64,000 nucleotides of DNA from Ectobacillus funiculus (GTDB taxonomy: Bacteria > Bacillota > Bacilli > Bacillales > Bacillaceae_G). The notes beneath the pieces were generated by a model that made no database searches, was not told the DNA's origin, and saw only the letters and a program-made list of their open reading frames with translations. The stretch is taken from the NCBI RefSeq assembly GCF_004138295.1, contig NZ_SCFM01000001.1, positions 1 to 64,000 on the forward strand, read 5' to 3'. Position 1 is the stretch's first letter. Every line of letters starts with the position of its first letter. Shown here piece by piece: positions 54,854 to 63,711 of this stretch. The translations under genes and the position numbers were made by a program.

Positions 54854-56032
54854 ATGGTAGAGAACCTCATGCAAGAATTTATGAACGTTTTTCATACAAC
54901 AGATGAACAAATTCGCGCCTTCTTTGCACCAGGGCGTGTAAATTTGATTGGAGAGCATACAGATTATAATGGCGGACATGTTTTTCCTTGTGCATTAAGC
55001 ATCGGGACTTATGCGATTGCGAAAAAGCGTAATGATGACACAGTAAGAATGTATTCGATGAACTTTAAGAATTTAGATGTTATTACATTCTCCATAAAAC
55101 ATTTAGCTTATGAGCAGCAGCACGGTTGGGCTAACTATCCAAAGGGTGTTATGGATATGTTTCAAAAGCATGGCCACAAACTTGAAAGCGGTTTCGACGT
55201 GTTGTTTTATGGCAACATTCCGAACGGAGCAGGTCTTTCTTCTTCCGCTTCTATCGAGTTGGCAACATCGGTTGTAGTAAACGGACTTTTCGATTTAGGA
55301 ATTGATATGATCAGTATGGTTCAGATGAGCCAACAAGCGGAAAATGAATTTATTGGTGTAAACTGCGGAATTATGGATCAGTTCGCCATTGGGATGGGAA
55401 AAGAGCAGCATGCAATTTTGCTAGATTGTCAAACATTACAATATACGTACAGCCCGATTGCGATGGAGGGAGCTTCCTTGGTTATCGCCAATACGAATAA
55501 GCAAAGAGGCTTGGCTGACTCTAAGTATAACGAGCGCCGCGGTGAGTGTGAACGAGCTTTGAAGGACCTTCAGCAGGAGCTTACGATTGCATCTTTAGGT
55601 GAGTTGAGCCCAGAATTATTTGAGCAATACAAGTACTTGATTCAAAATGAAACAGACCGTAAGCGTGCAAAGCATGCAATCTATGAAAATGCACGTACAA
55701 AGGAAGCTGTGCGCTGCCTGCAAGCAAACGATTTAGTCGGACTGGGTCAACTTATGAAACAATCCCATGAATCCTTGCGTGATGATTACGAGGTGACAGG
55801 AAAAGAGCTGGATGCATTAGCAGAAGCTGCATGGGTGCAAGAAGGCACTATCGGTTCACGCATGACAGGCGCCGGCTTTGGGGGATGTACAATCAGTATT
55901 GTGCAGAACGATAAAATCGATTCGTTTATTGAACAAACAGGAAAAATATATACTGAACAAACGGGTTTAACAGCGGACTTTTATGTTGTACAAGTAGGCG
56001 GCGGTGCAAGGGAGCTTACATTTGTAAGATAA
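54854..56032 (+). CDS. galK: Galactokinase
   Basis: Phosphorylates alpha-galactose with ATP, the first Leloir step. 392 residues of the GHMP fold. Signature GRVNLIGEHTDYNGGHVFP (about 28-46), ATP loop PNGAGLSSSASIELA (about 117-131), and the C-terminal MTGAGFGGCTIS (about 336-347) are intact. ATG with GGATGGGATG upstream. First gene of galKET, 21 bases ahead of galE. Confidence 0.96.
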   Translation: MVENLMQEFMNVFHTTDEQIRAFFAPGRVNLIGEHTDYNGGHVFPCALSIGTYAIAKKRNDDTVRMYSMNFKNLDVITFSIKHLAYEQQHGWANYPKGVMDMFQKHGHKLESGFDVLFYGNIPNGAGLSSSASIELATSVVVNGLFDLGIDMISMVQMSQQAENEFIGVNCGIMDQFAIGMGKEQHAILLDCQTLQYTYSPIAMEGASLVIANTNKQRGLADSKYNERRGECERALKDLQQELTIASLGELSPELFEQYKYLIQNETDRKRAKHAIYENARTKEAVRCLQANDLVGLGQLMKQSHESLRDDYEVTGKELDALAEAAWVQEGTIGSRMTGAGFGGCTISIVQNDKIDSFIEQTGKIYTEQTGLTADFYVVQVGGGARELTFVR

Positions 56033-56053
56033 CGAAGAAGGGGGGACCTTATT

Positions 56054-57055
56054 ATGGCAATTTTAGTTTGTGGTGGAGCTGGATATATTGGCAGTCACAC
56101 TGTTTCGGAGCTATTAGATAAAGGAGAAGACGTAATTGTTGTAGATAACCTGCAAACGGGACATAGAGAGGCAGTCCTAGATGGTGTTAAGCTGTATGTT
56201 GGGGATTTACGCGATACGACTTTTTTAAATGAAGTATTTGCAAACAACGGGATTGAAGCGGTTGTGCATTTTGCGGCGGATTCACTTGTAGGCGAAAGTG
56301 TAGAAAACCCGCTCAAGTATTATGATAACAATGTAAATGGCGCCCTTTGTCTGCTGCAGACCATGGTAAAGCATAATGTGAAGAAGATCGTCTTTTCTTC
56401 CACGGCGGCAACGTATGGTGAAGCAAAGGAATTTCCTATCGCAGAAGAGACTTTGACTGAACCAACAAATCCATATGGGGAAACAAAGCTGGCAATTGAG
56501 AAAATGTTAAAGTGGTCGGAGCAAGCTTACGGTATGAAGTATGTTGTATTGCGGTACTTTAATGTGGCAGGTGCTCATATGGACGGGAAGCTTGGGGAAG
56601 ATCATACACCTGAAACACACCTAATTCCAATTATTTTACAGGTAGCATTAGGGAAGCGTGAGAAAATCAATATTTTTGGTGATGATTATGATACGTATGA
56701 TGGGACATGTATCCGTGATTATATCCATGTGACAGACTTGGCTGACGCGCATATTTTAGCAATCGAGAAACTGCGCCGTGATGGTATCAGTGGTACTTAT
56801 AATTTAGGAAATGGAAATGGTTTTACTGTAAAAGAAGTCATAGCTGCAGCGCGCAAGGTGACAAATTATCCTATTCCAGCCGTGGTGGTAACAAGACGTG
56901 CTGGAGACCCGGCAAGGCTTGTCGCTTCTTCTGAAAAAGCCATGACAGAATTAGGGTGGCAGCCGCGTTATACATCACTTGAACAAATGATCCAAAGCGC
57001 TTGGCGTTGGTTCCAAAAGCATCCAGCCGGCTATAGCAAGGAGAAAGTCAACTAG
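56054..57055 (+). CDS. galE: UDP-glucose 4-epimerase
   Basis: Interconverts UDP-galactose and UDP-glucose. 333-residue SDR enzyme: NAD site GGAGYIGSHTV (about 6-16), catalytic SSTAATYG and YGETK (Tyr/Lys near 146-150), FNVAGA and the C-terminal GDPARLVAS. AAGGGGGG precedes the ATG. Located between galK and galT in one transcript. Confidence 0.96.
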   Translation: MAILVCGGAGYIGSHTVSELLDKGEDVIVVDNLQTGHREAVLDGVKLYVGDLRDTTFLNEVFANNGIEAVVHFAADSLVGESVENPLKYYDNNVNGALCLLQTMVKHNVKKIVFSSTAATYGEAKEFPIAEETLTEPTNPYGETKLAIEKMLKWSEQAYGMKYVVLRYFNVAGAHMDGKLGEDHTPETHLIPIILQVALGKREKINIFGDDYDTYDGTCIRDYIHVTDLADAHILAIEKLRRDGISGTYNLGNGNGFTVKEVIAAARKVTNYPIPAVVVTRRAGDPARLVASSEKAMTELGWQPRYTSLEQMIQSAWRWFQKHPAGYSKEKVN

Positions 57056-57083
57056 AGATTTTTAGAGAAGGGAGCGATGAGAT

Positions 57084-58610
57084 TTGGATACTAAAATTTA
57101 CGAGCAAATAGAAAGACTGCTGCAATATGGCCTGAAAAAGAGCCTGATTACAAAGTGGGATGTGGATGTTGTTCGAAATAAGCTGTTGGAAGTGCTTGGA
57201 CTTGATGATTTTACAGCTGTTGAGATAAAAGAAGAACGGCTTGACACTCCTGTTGAAATTTTAGAAAACATATTGGATTGGGCAGCAGAGAACGGTCGTA
57301 TAGAAGCAAATACTGTCACATATCGGGATTTGCTAGATACAAAGATTATGGCATGTTTTGTACCACTTCCTTCTGAGCTGAACCGTCTTTTCTACGAAAG
57401 TTATGAGCGAGAAGGAGCGGAAGCCGCGACGAAGTTTTTCTATCAGTTTTCAAAGGATGTCCATTATATCCGCACAGATCGCATCGCAAAAAATGAGATG
57501 TGGATTGCTCCGACGGAATATGAAGGTATGGAAATTACTATAAATTTATCAAAGCCTGAAAAAGATCCAAGGGCTATTGCAGCGGCAAAACATATTAAGC
57601 AAAGTGATTATCCAAGTTGTTTGCTCTGTAAGGAGAATGCTGGGTATGCTGGACGTGTGAATCACCCAGCTAGGCAGAATCATCGCATCGTACCTGTTGA
57701 GATGGGAGGGACACAATGGTTTCTGCAATTTTCACCATATGTCTACTATCATGAGCATGCTATTGTATTAGCACAAGAGCATACACCAATGAAAATAAGT
57801 AAGGATACCTTTGCACGTCTCCTGCAATTTGTGGAACAATTTCCGCATTATTTTCTTGGATCGAATGCCGATTTGCCAATCGTAGGCGGTTCTATTTTAA
57901 CGCATGACCATTTCCAAGGCGGTCACCATGATTTTCCGATGGCAAGAGCGGCAATTGAGAAGGAATATACTCTTCAGGGTTTTCCGAATGTTCGGACAGG
58001 CGTTGTCAAATGGCCAATGTCTGTCATTCGGTTGCAAGGGGCTGATTATCATGATCTTGTGGAAGCAGCTGATTACATTCTACAACAATGGAAGATGTAC
58101 AGCGATCCAGAAGTCGGCATTTTCGCATTTACGGAGCAAACACCGCATAATACAATTACACCTATTGCTAGAAAGCGGGAGGGTGTTTTTGAAATAGATT
58201 TAGTGCTTCGCAATAATCGCACAAATGATGAACATCCACTTGGCATTTTTCATCCACATGGAGAGGTCCATCATATCAAGAAAGAAAACATTGGACTTAT
58301 TGAAGTGATGGGACTTGCTGTTTTACCAGGACGCTTAAAAGACGAAATGCAGGAACTGGCGCAGGTCATGATTTCAGATTCCTTTGAAGCAAAGATTATG
58401 GAACAAGAGGAAATTGTAAAGCATGCAGAGTGGGCGAGAACGATAAAGGAAAAACATCCAGAACTAGCGCAGGATAATGTACTGGATATTTTAAAGGAAG
58501 AGATTGGGATTGTATTTGCAACAATATTAGAGCATGCTGGTGTATTTAAACGGGATGAGAAAGGACAACGTGCTTTCGAAAGGTTTATTCATCAGATTGC
58601 AAACAAATAG
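57084..58610 (+). CDS. galT: Galactose-1-phosphate uridylyltransferase, class II
   Basis: Transfers UMP from UDP-glucose to galactose-1-phosphate. At 508 residues it is the long, Firmicute-type GalT. CLLCKENAGYAGR (about 172-184) and the HxHxQ-like THDHFQGGHHDF (about 274-285) mark the active site. TTG start about ten bases after AAGGGAG. Last gene of the operon, closed by a strong terminator. No galM is present. Confidence 0.94.
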   Translation: MDTKIYEQIERLLQYGLKKSLITKWDVDVVRNKLLEVLGLDDFTAVEIKEERLDTPVEILENILDWAAENGRIEANTVTYRDLLDTKIMACFVPLPSELNRLFYESYEREGAEAATKFFYQFSKDVHYIRTDRIAKNEMWIAPTEYEGMEITINLSKPEKDPRAIAAAKHIKQSDYPSCLLCKENAGYAGRVNHPARQNHRIVPVEMGGTQWFLQFSPYVYYHEHAIVLAQEHTPMKISKDTFARLLQFVEQFPHYFLGSNADLPIVGGSILTHDHFQGGHHDFPMARAAIEKEYTLQGFPNVRTGVVKWPMSVIRLQGADYHDLVEAADYILQQWKMYSDPEVGIFAFTEQTPHNTITPIARKREGVFEIDLVLRNNRTNDEHPLGIFHPHGEVHHIKKENIGLIEVMGLAVLPGRLKDEMQELAQVMISDSFEAKIMEQEEIVKHAEWARTIKEKHPELAQDNVLDILKEEIGIVFATILEHAGVFKRDEKGQRAFERFIHQIANK

Positions 58611-58622
58611 GAATTCGCTAGC

Positions 58623-58664
58623 AGCCCTCACTTCAAGCGTGTCAGCTTGGAAGTGAGGGCTTTT
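58623..58664 (+). terminator. Terminator of galKET
   Basis: AGCCCTCACTTCAAGC pairs almost fully with GCTTGGAAGTGAGGGCT, then TTTT. Confidence 0.92.
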
Positions 58665-58666
58665 AG

Positions 58667-58780
58667 TTGCGCTGTAAGAAACTGTAAATTTATAGCTAGA
58701 TGCCAATTCGACGTAGACGGGAATTTTAGGAATACAGTATAAGTAGGGCTCCGCCTCTGTCTTCGCCCAAGAGCGGGGCA
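58667..58780 (+). repeat. Interspersed hairpin repeat, 3' end truncated
   Basis: GCGCTGTAAGAAACTGTAAA, CCAATTCGACGTAGACGGG and TACAGTATAAGTAGGGCT are followed by CGCCTCTGTCTTCGCCCAAG. The element stops at GAGCGGGGC without the terminal stem, directly behind the gal terminator. The gap from 58781 to the next gene has no other feature I can name. Confidence 0.88.
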
Positions 58781-59119
58781 ATAAACTATTTGCTCGCTGC
58801 CAAGCAATTTTGTCCCGTTATGAAGCACATGAACTGCACTTTTTTTCTACAAAGTGGTGAATATGATATACATGAGACGAAAAATAAAATAAAATAGGAT
58901 TTTACAAGGCTGTTAAAAAGCTAAACGATAATATACTGTGTTTGGTATAATATCTTCCAGAGGGAAAGTCATTTGAACGTAAGTAGGTACAGTGTTAGAA
59001 GATTTTAATTAATTGATTGTTATTTCCCATACAATAGATGTTGAAACGTAACAGTTATAAAAATCTTCTGGTGACAAAAATGAATGGAGATAGTTTTTAG
59101 TAGAAAGCATGGTGAAGTT

Positions 59120-60379
59120 ATGAGTGTTGTAGTGAAGGATTTACTCGTTAATTTTTTATTCGTTCTTCTACCCTTATTTATAGTGCAAATGTTTTATTTA
59201 TTAAAATACACGAAGCAGCTTGAACATTTAAAAGATTGGATTGTCATGATCTTCCCAGTTCTTTCTATGGTTCTTTGTATGGCTTTTCCAGCCCATATAT
59301 ATGAGGGATTTGTGATAGATTTTCGGCGTATTCCCTTCATTTTAGGGATATTATACGGAGGGCATCGATTTGGATTTTTTTTAATGGCGTTAATGTTAGT
59401 GATCCGTTCTTTTAGTGGGGGATCGGGGTTTCATGTTGCACTTATTATCTATCCATTGTTGACAATCCTCTTAAGCGTCCTAGCAAAACATTATTTGCAA
59501 ATGGCTGTAAAACAAAGAATTCTGCTAAATGTAGTCCTTATTCCCCTTTTAGAAGCAATTTTTTTCATTATGGTAACAAAACTTTTAAATATTAACGTCC
59601 CAGTCTATATTCAATTGTCGATTGTTGCTATTAATATGGGAGCCATGTTGATTGTTATGATTCTTTGGGAGAGTGTCAGAAAAATTCTAGATTTATTACA
59701 GGCATTGGTGAAGGCAGAGAAATTAGAGGTTGTAAGTCACTTAGCAGCGAGCATTTCCCATGAAGTTCGAAACCCATTAACAGTAAGCAGAGGGTTTATG
59801 CAATTGTTGCATGAGGACATACCGGCGAATAAAAGAACGGATTACTTAAATATCGCGGTGAGGGAGTTAGATCGTGCTGTAGAGATCATTAGTGATTATT
59901 TAACGTATGCAAAGCCAGAAGCTAAGGGAAGCGAACAGATCGATGTTTATAAGGAAATTCATCATGCTGTAAAAGTGATTACTCCCCTAGCTAATATGAA
60001 TACAGTACAAATTGATTTGCAAAAACTGAATCACGAGAATGTTTATGTACTAGGAGAACGAAAGCTTTTTGAGCAATGTTTAATGAACATTTTTAAAAAT
60101 GGCGTAGAAGCGATGCCGCATGGCGGGACATTAGAGATATCCCTTGTCTACTACTATTCAACGATACAAATTAATATTCGTGATACAGGCGAGGGAATGA
60201 CGGAGAAACAAATCCAGCGACTAGGAGAGCCTTATTTCACAACAAAGGAAAAAGGTACAGGGCTAGGGATGATGGTTTCGTTTAATATTATAAATCGAAT
60301 GAACGGAAAGATGAGTGTAAGCAGTGAGCAGGGAAAAGGAACATGCTTTTCTATTGAACTCCCTGTTGTATATAAATAG
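59120..60379 (+). CDS. Sporulation-type histidine kinase, KinB-like
   Basis: About 419 residues. Six hydrophobic segments (about 5-195, a 5TM-LYT-type sensor with GILYGGHRFGFFLMALMLVIR) are followed by HisKA (AASISHEVRNPLTVSRGFMQLL, His near 223) and HATPase (NIFKNGVEAMPHGGT, DTGEGM, GTGLGM). This is the plan of KinB, which feeds the Spo0 phosphorelay. No response regulator is adjacent, fitting an orphan phosphorelay kinase. ATG at 59120 has GGTGAAGTT ahead; a weaker ATG at 59084 would add 12 residues. Confidence 0.82.
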   Translation: MSVVVKDLLVNFLFVLLPLFIVQMFYLLKYTKQLEHLKDWIVMIFPVLSMVLCMAFPAHIYEGFVIDFRRIPFILGILYGGHRFGFFLMALMLVIRSFSGGSGFHVALIIYPLLTILLSVLAKHYLQMAVKQRILLNVVLIPLLEAIFFIMVTKLLNINVPVYIQLSIVAINMGAMLIVMILWESVRKILDLLQALVKAEKLEVVSHLAASISHEVRNPLTVSRGFMQLLHEDIPANKRTDYLNIAVRELDRAVEIISDYLTYAKPEAKGSEQIDVYKEIHHAVKVITPLANMNTVQIDLQKLNHENVYVLGERKLFEQCLMNIFKNGVEAMPHGGTLEISLVYYYSTIQINIRDTGEGMTEKQIQRLGEPYFTTKEKGTGLGMMVSFNIINRMNGKMSVSSEQGKGTCFSIELPVVYK

Positions 60380-60441
60380 TTAACTTGGTGGGATGCTAAG
60401 CTAAATTACTGGAGGGATATGGATGCATAGGGCTTTAATTT

Positions 60442-60478
60442 GTTTATACATATCCCCTTTTTGGGGATACGTATAAAC
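60442..60478. terminator. Long hairpin between convergent genes
   Basis: Two 16-base arms (GTTTATACATATCCCC and GGGGATACGTATAAAC) differ at one position and enclose TTTTT. No T tract follows on either strand. It may end transcripts from both sides or protect 3' ends. Confidence 0.5.
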
Positions 60479-60564
60479 ATTATGTATGCGCGCTTATCCT
60501 CATCTTGATGTGGAGAGACGAAGAACTGGCATAGGAACGGAACATGCCGTTTTGCTTAGACTAG

Positions 60565-61944
60565 CTACTCTAGATACAGTTTAGTCGGGTAAGCACCGCT
60601 GAAGCAGGCTATGCAGCGAGTGCTGGTTTCTGCAAGATTCACATCTACTGCTTCTAATAATCCCTCGGTACTTAAAAAAGCCAAAGTATCAGCTCCGATA
60701 GCCTGTCCCATTGCTTGTTCATGTTCAAGTGCATTAGCAAACAACTCTTCTTTTGTCGGCATATCAATTCCATAAAAACAAGGGTTTCGAACCATTGGTG
60801 AACTAATACGTACATGGACTTCCTTGGCGCCTGCCTGTCGGATGAGCTGGACGATTCGTTTGCTTGTTGTCCCCCTTACAATGGAATCATCAACAAGCAC
60901 TACCCTTTTTCCTTCAATAATTTCCTGAACGGCACTTAGCTTAAGGCGGACGGCTAATTCACGCAGTTCTTGGGTCGGTTCAATGAATGAGCGTCCTGCA
61001 TACGGATTTTTGATTAACCCCATTTCATAAGGGATTCCAGATTGTTGAGAAAAACCTATGGCTGCTGGGATGCTTGAATCAGGTACAGCGACAACCACAT
61101 CAGCTTGTATAGGATGTTCCTTAGCTAGAATTTGCCCTAATTCTTTTCGGATGGATAAGACGCTCCTTCCTTGAATAACACTATCGGGCCGGGCAAAATA
61201 AACAAATTCAAAAGAACAAAGAGACAGCTCTTCCTTCTGAGCGAATCGTCCTGTTTGGATCCCATTTTCGTCAAGAAGAAGCCATTCTCCAGGTTCCACA
61301 TCTCTCCAAAATTTAGCATCCACTGCATTCAAAGCACATGTTTCGGAAGCAACGACGATAGCTTCGCCGATTTTTCCTAGAGAGAGAGGGCGCAAACCAT
61401 GACGGTCTAGAGCGATTAGCATTTGTTTTTCTGTCATAATCAGCAAAGCGAAGGAACCATCGATCCGCGTAAGAATATCAGGGGCAGCTTCGTCAAAGTG
61501 CTTTTTCTTAGAGCGGGCGATAAGGTGAGCAATAATTTCTGTATCAGTTGTTGTTTGGAAAATACTGCCCTGCTGCTGCAATACATTTCGCTCTATTCTT
61601 GCATTAACTAGGTTGCCATTATGGGCGACGGCCAAGTCCCCCTCAATATATTTGAATACAAGCGGCTGTGCGTTTTGCAGTAAGCTTTCACCAGAGGTTG
61701 AGTATCGAACATGGCCAATTGCCATATTTCCCTTCAATCCATCAAGAATGTTACGTGTAAATACTTGGGTCACTAGCCCCATGCCGCGATGATGCTTAAA
61801 TGCTTTACCATTGCTGGCTACAATTCCCGCACTTTCCTGACCGCGATGTTGAAGAGCGTGAAGCCCGTAGTAGGTTAAATTAGCTGCTTGTGGATGATTG
61901 AATATTCCAAATACCCCACATTCTTCCTTTATTTCTGAAGACAT
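60565..61944 (-). CDS. purF: Amidophosphoribosyltransferase, stand-alone copy
   Basis: First step of purine synthesis, PRPP plus glutamine to phosphoribosylamine. 459 residues: short propeptide then ECGVFG (nucleophile Cys near 9), HNGNLVNA, the PRPP loop VVLVDDSIVRGTTSKR (about 345-360). Iron-sulfur cysteines are kept in LCSFEF, NPCFYG and CIACFSG. It is clearly diverged from B. subtilis PurF and ends about 15 residues earlier. It lies outside any pur operon, so it may be a second copy. ATG after GGGAGGGAAAGCA. Confidence 0.9.
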   Translation of the reverse strand: MSSEIKEECGVFGIFNHPQAANLTYYGLHALQHRGQESAGIVASNGKAFKHHRGMGLVTQVFTRNILDGLKGNMAIGHVRYSTSGESLLQNAQPLVFKYIEGDLAVAHNGNLVNARIERNVLQQQGSIFQTTTDTEIIAHLIARSKKKHFDEAAPDILTRIDGSFALLIMTEKQMLIALDRHGLRPLSLGKIGEAIVVASETCALNAVDAKFWRDVEPGEWLLLDENGIQTGRFAQKEELSLCSFEFVYFARPDSVIQGRSVLSIRKELGQILAKEHPIQADVVVAVPDSSIPAAIGFSQQSGIPYEMGLIKNPYAGRSFIEPTQELRELAVRLKLSAVQEIIEGKRVVLVDDSIVRGTTSKRIVQLIRQAGAKEVHVRISSPMVRNPCFYGIDMPTKEELFANALEHEQAMGQAIGADTLAFLSTEGLLEAVDVNLAETSTRCIACFSGAYPTKLYLE

Positions 61945-62163
61945 TGCTTTCCCTCCCAGTTATATCCTTTTTCCTATTTTTTACTTTAATGTATTTTCTA
62001 TCCCCGATAAATTTTTAACTTTTAGTTGTACATCAGTAGAAACGAGATATGGCGGAGCTGAAACATATATAGATGAGTAAAGTTAGCAGAGTGGAAGAAG
62101 CCTGTCTTATATCGAAGTGCTGGAAGCGGTGTACTTGGGAAGCGAATGAATGCACAATGCCCT

Positions 62164-62292
62164 TTACATATGTGAGCAAAGGGCGTTATACATGCAAAAT
62201 AGGTGGGAATTTCTCTCTTCCTCAAGGCGGGTGAGTGGTGGATTCCAGTCAATGCCTTGGGGAATGTCCTGTTTAGTATCAAACTTATACAT
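62164..62292 (-). CDS. Short ORF overlapping the end of the CBO0543-type gene
   Basis: 42 codons. The ATG overlaps the stop of the upstream gene (AAAATGTATAAG). Product: MYKFDTKQDIPQGIDWNPPL followed by a Glu-rich helix and FCMYNALCSHM. It reads like a real protein fragment but I cannot place it. Its stop lies in a GCCCTTT/AAAGGGC hairpin. It could be the remnant of a longer gene. Confidence 0.35.
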   Translation of the reverse strand: MYKFDTKQDIPQGIDWNPPLTRLEEERNSHLFCMYNALCSHM

Positions 62293-62842
62293 TTTTCTTG
62301 GATTGCGCCTCAAGCGAATGTAACTTTTGAATAACGGCTTTTACAAATAGTCCTAGTACAATATATCCGGGAACAGAGTAAATATGTTTCCATTTTAATA
62401 ACACATAAAGGCCCAACCATTGAAAAATAGTTTCCCCGACAAATGCAGAGAATAATGCGAATAGTATCATTATTAATATGTATATTTTCCACTTAGCAAA
62501 CCTTTGATAAATCATCATATAAAAGAAGGGGAGAATGGAAAAATCAGCAATTGCCCACAGATCCCTTTCTAAAGGTGTCAACGTATACGGATAAGTCCAA
62601 TAACCAAGTGATGTACCAATTTGGTCTAATATAAAAGCAATTCCAGATATAAGCAGTCCAACCAGACTTATTTCTATTATTCGAGTTTTATCCACCAATT
62701 TCCACCAGAGAAAAAAGGAGATGATTAATACTCCAACCATTATCCACCAATGATACGTAAAAACCACTTCTTGAATCCAGTAATCTAACCATAACTGCCG
62801 TAAATCTTCATATTGTTTTTGTATTTCTTGGAACTGGTTCAT
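62285..62842 (-). CDS. CBO0543-family membrane protein
   Basis: 185 residues with five or six hydrophobic segments and acidic and aromatic loop residues (GYWTYPYTLTPLERDLW). This matches the CBO0543 family of small membrane proteins common in spore-formers. Function unknown. The ribosome site is modest (ACAGGTAGCAAT before the ATG). Confidence 0.75.
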   Translation of the reverse strand: MNQFQEIQKQYEDLRQLWLDYWIQEVVFTYHWWIMVGVLIISFFLWWKLVDKTRIIEISLVGLLISGIAFILDQIGTSLGYWTYPYTLTPLERDLWAIADFSILPFFYMMIYQRFAKWKIYILIMILFALFSAFVGETIFQWLGLYVLLKWKHIYSVPGYIVLGLFVKAVIQKLHSLEAQSKKNV

Positions 62843-63036
62843 ATTGCTACCTGTTTTTTATCTTAGTATTGCCTTTAGAAAACAAACATATGCAGCATCA
62901 ATTAAATTGTTTTGTTCATATCACAAGGATAGGCATATTCGGTTGTATTTGTGAACAGAATTAGTGTTGCTGTTTTTGAAAGAGCGGCAGAACTGCAGAC
63001 AAGGTGAAAATCGCTCAAACCCGTGCTTTAAGCGTA

Positions 63037-63071
63037 GAAACGCAAGGAGATATATGTCTCCTTGCGTTTTC
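63037..63071. terminator. Terminator near the germination genes
   Basis: AAACGCAAGGAGA/TCTCCTTGCGTTT, a 13-bp stem, 70 bases past the stop of the minus-strand germination gene. T-rich on both sides. Confidence 0.8.
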
Positions 63072-63140
63072 GTTTTATGGAAATATTTTCTAGTTTTAAA
63101 GACATCGTGATAAAAAACGAGGGATTTTCTATCTCTTCTG

Positions 63141-63374
63141 TTATACCACACTGCCTTTAGCAGAGGTTGAGTCAATAACATCCGGATCATTCACAGCGGA
63201 AATCGGTATATTAATGAAAGCGAAATCGCCGTTTTCTTCGCCAAAGCCATAATTTCGTTTTTCCGAAACAAATGTATCTACTTGTAGGTAAGGACCTACT
63301 GTTGCAGCGGAGTCGTGATCCATCGTGTTAATTTTCATGCCTAAAAAGTTGACAACCATCGGTGCAAAGTTCAT
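63141..63374 (-). CDS. GerPF-like spore germination protein
   Basis: 77 residues of the GerPA/GerPF family. The segment GPYLQVDTFVSEKRNYGFGEE resembles that family. GerP proteins affect passage of germinants through the spore coat. The ATG at 63374 is ten bases after AAAGGAAG; the longer frame would begin inside that site. It follows the next gene by five bases, so the pair is one transcript, separate from a full gerP operon. Confidence 0.8.
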   Translation of the reverse strand: MNFAPMVVNFLGMKINTMDHDSAATVGPYLQVDTFVSEKRNYGFGEENGDFAFINIPISAVNDPDVIDSTSAKGSVV

Positions 63375-63379
63375 AGTGC

Positions 63380-63637
63380 TCACTTCCTTTCTAAGTTGGG
63401 AGCAGCAGATTCAAAGGATGCTAAGGAATCAAACTGATCTCGGTCATCTACTGCACTTCGTGTTGCTACAAACTCGCTATTATCCCCAAAGTTTTGCCCG
63501 TAGCCCTGATTTTTTTTATCCGAGTTATGCCAATCTGCTAACAAGTTTTGCCCGATATTTACAGCCGAAGCATTTTCAAAGGAATTTATCTTCAATAAGA
63601 AAATATTAATATTAACGTAAGGGACTGGTGCAGGCAT
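63380..63637 (-). CDS. GerPF-like spore germination protein, second copy
   Basis: 85 residues of the same family, starting MPAPVPYVNINIFLLKINSF. The SFENASAVNIGQNLLADWHN segment is typical of the family. The ATG at 63637 follows AGGAGGAGG closely. First gene of the pair. A sporulation-type promoter is suggested upstream. Confidence 0.8.
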   Translation of the reverse strand: MPAPVPYVNINIFLLKINSFENASAVNIGQNLLADWHNSDKKNQGYGQNFGDNSEFVATRSAVDDRDQFDSLASFESAAPNLERK

Positions 63638-63662
63638 GAAAAACCTCCTCCTTTTTGTTCTC

Positions 63663-63690
63663 AAATATATGCCTCTCTAAAGTGAATTAT
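63663..63690 (-). promoter_or_regulatory. Possible sigma-E type promoter
   Basis: On the minus strand ATA, then 16 bases, then CATATATT approximates the SigE pattern (ATA-N16-CATACANT), about 35 bases before the germination genes. Suggestive only. Confidence 0.4.
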
Positions 63691-63711
63691 GATGGATAAG
63701 GGGTGAAACGA

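Noticed and set aside
62022-62282. 86-codon minus-strand frame downstream of the CBO0543-type gene
   Set aside because: No ribosome site; it overlaps the more protein-like 42-codon frame in another phase.
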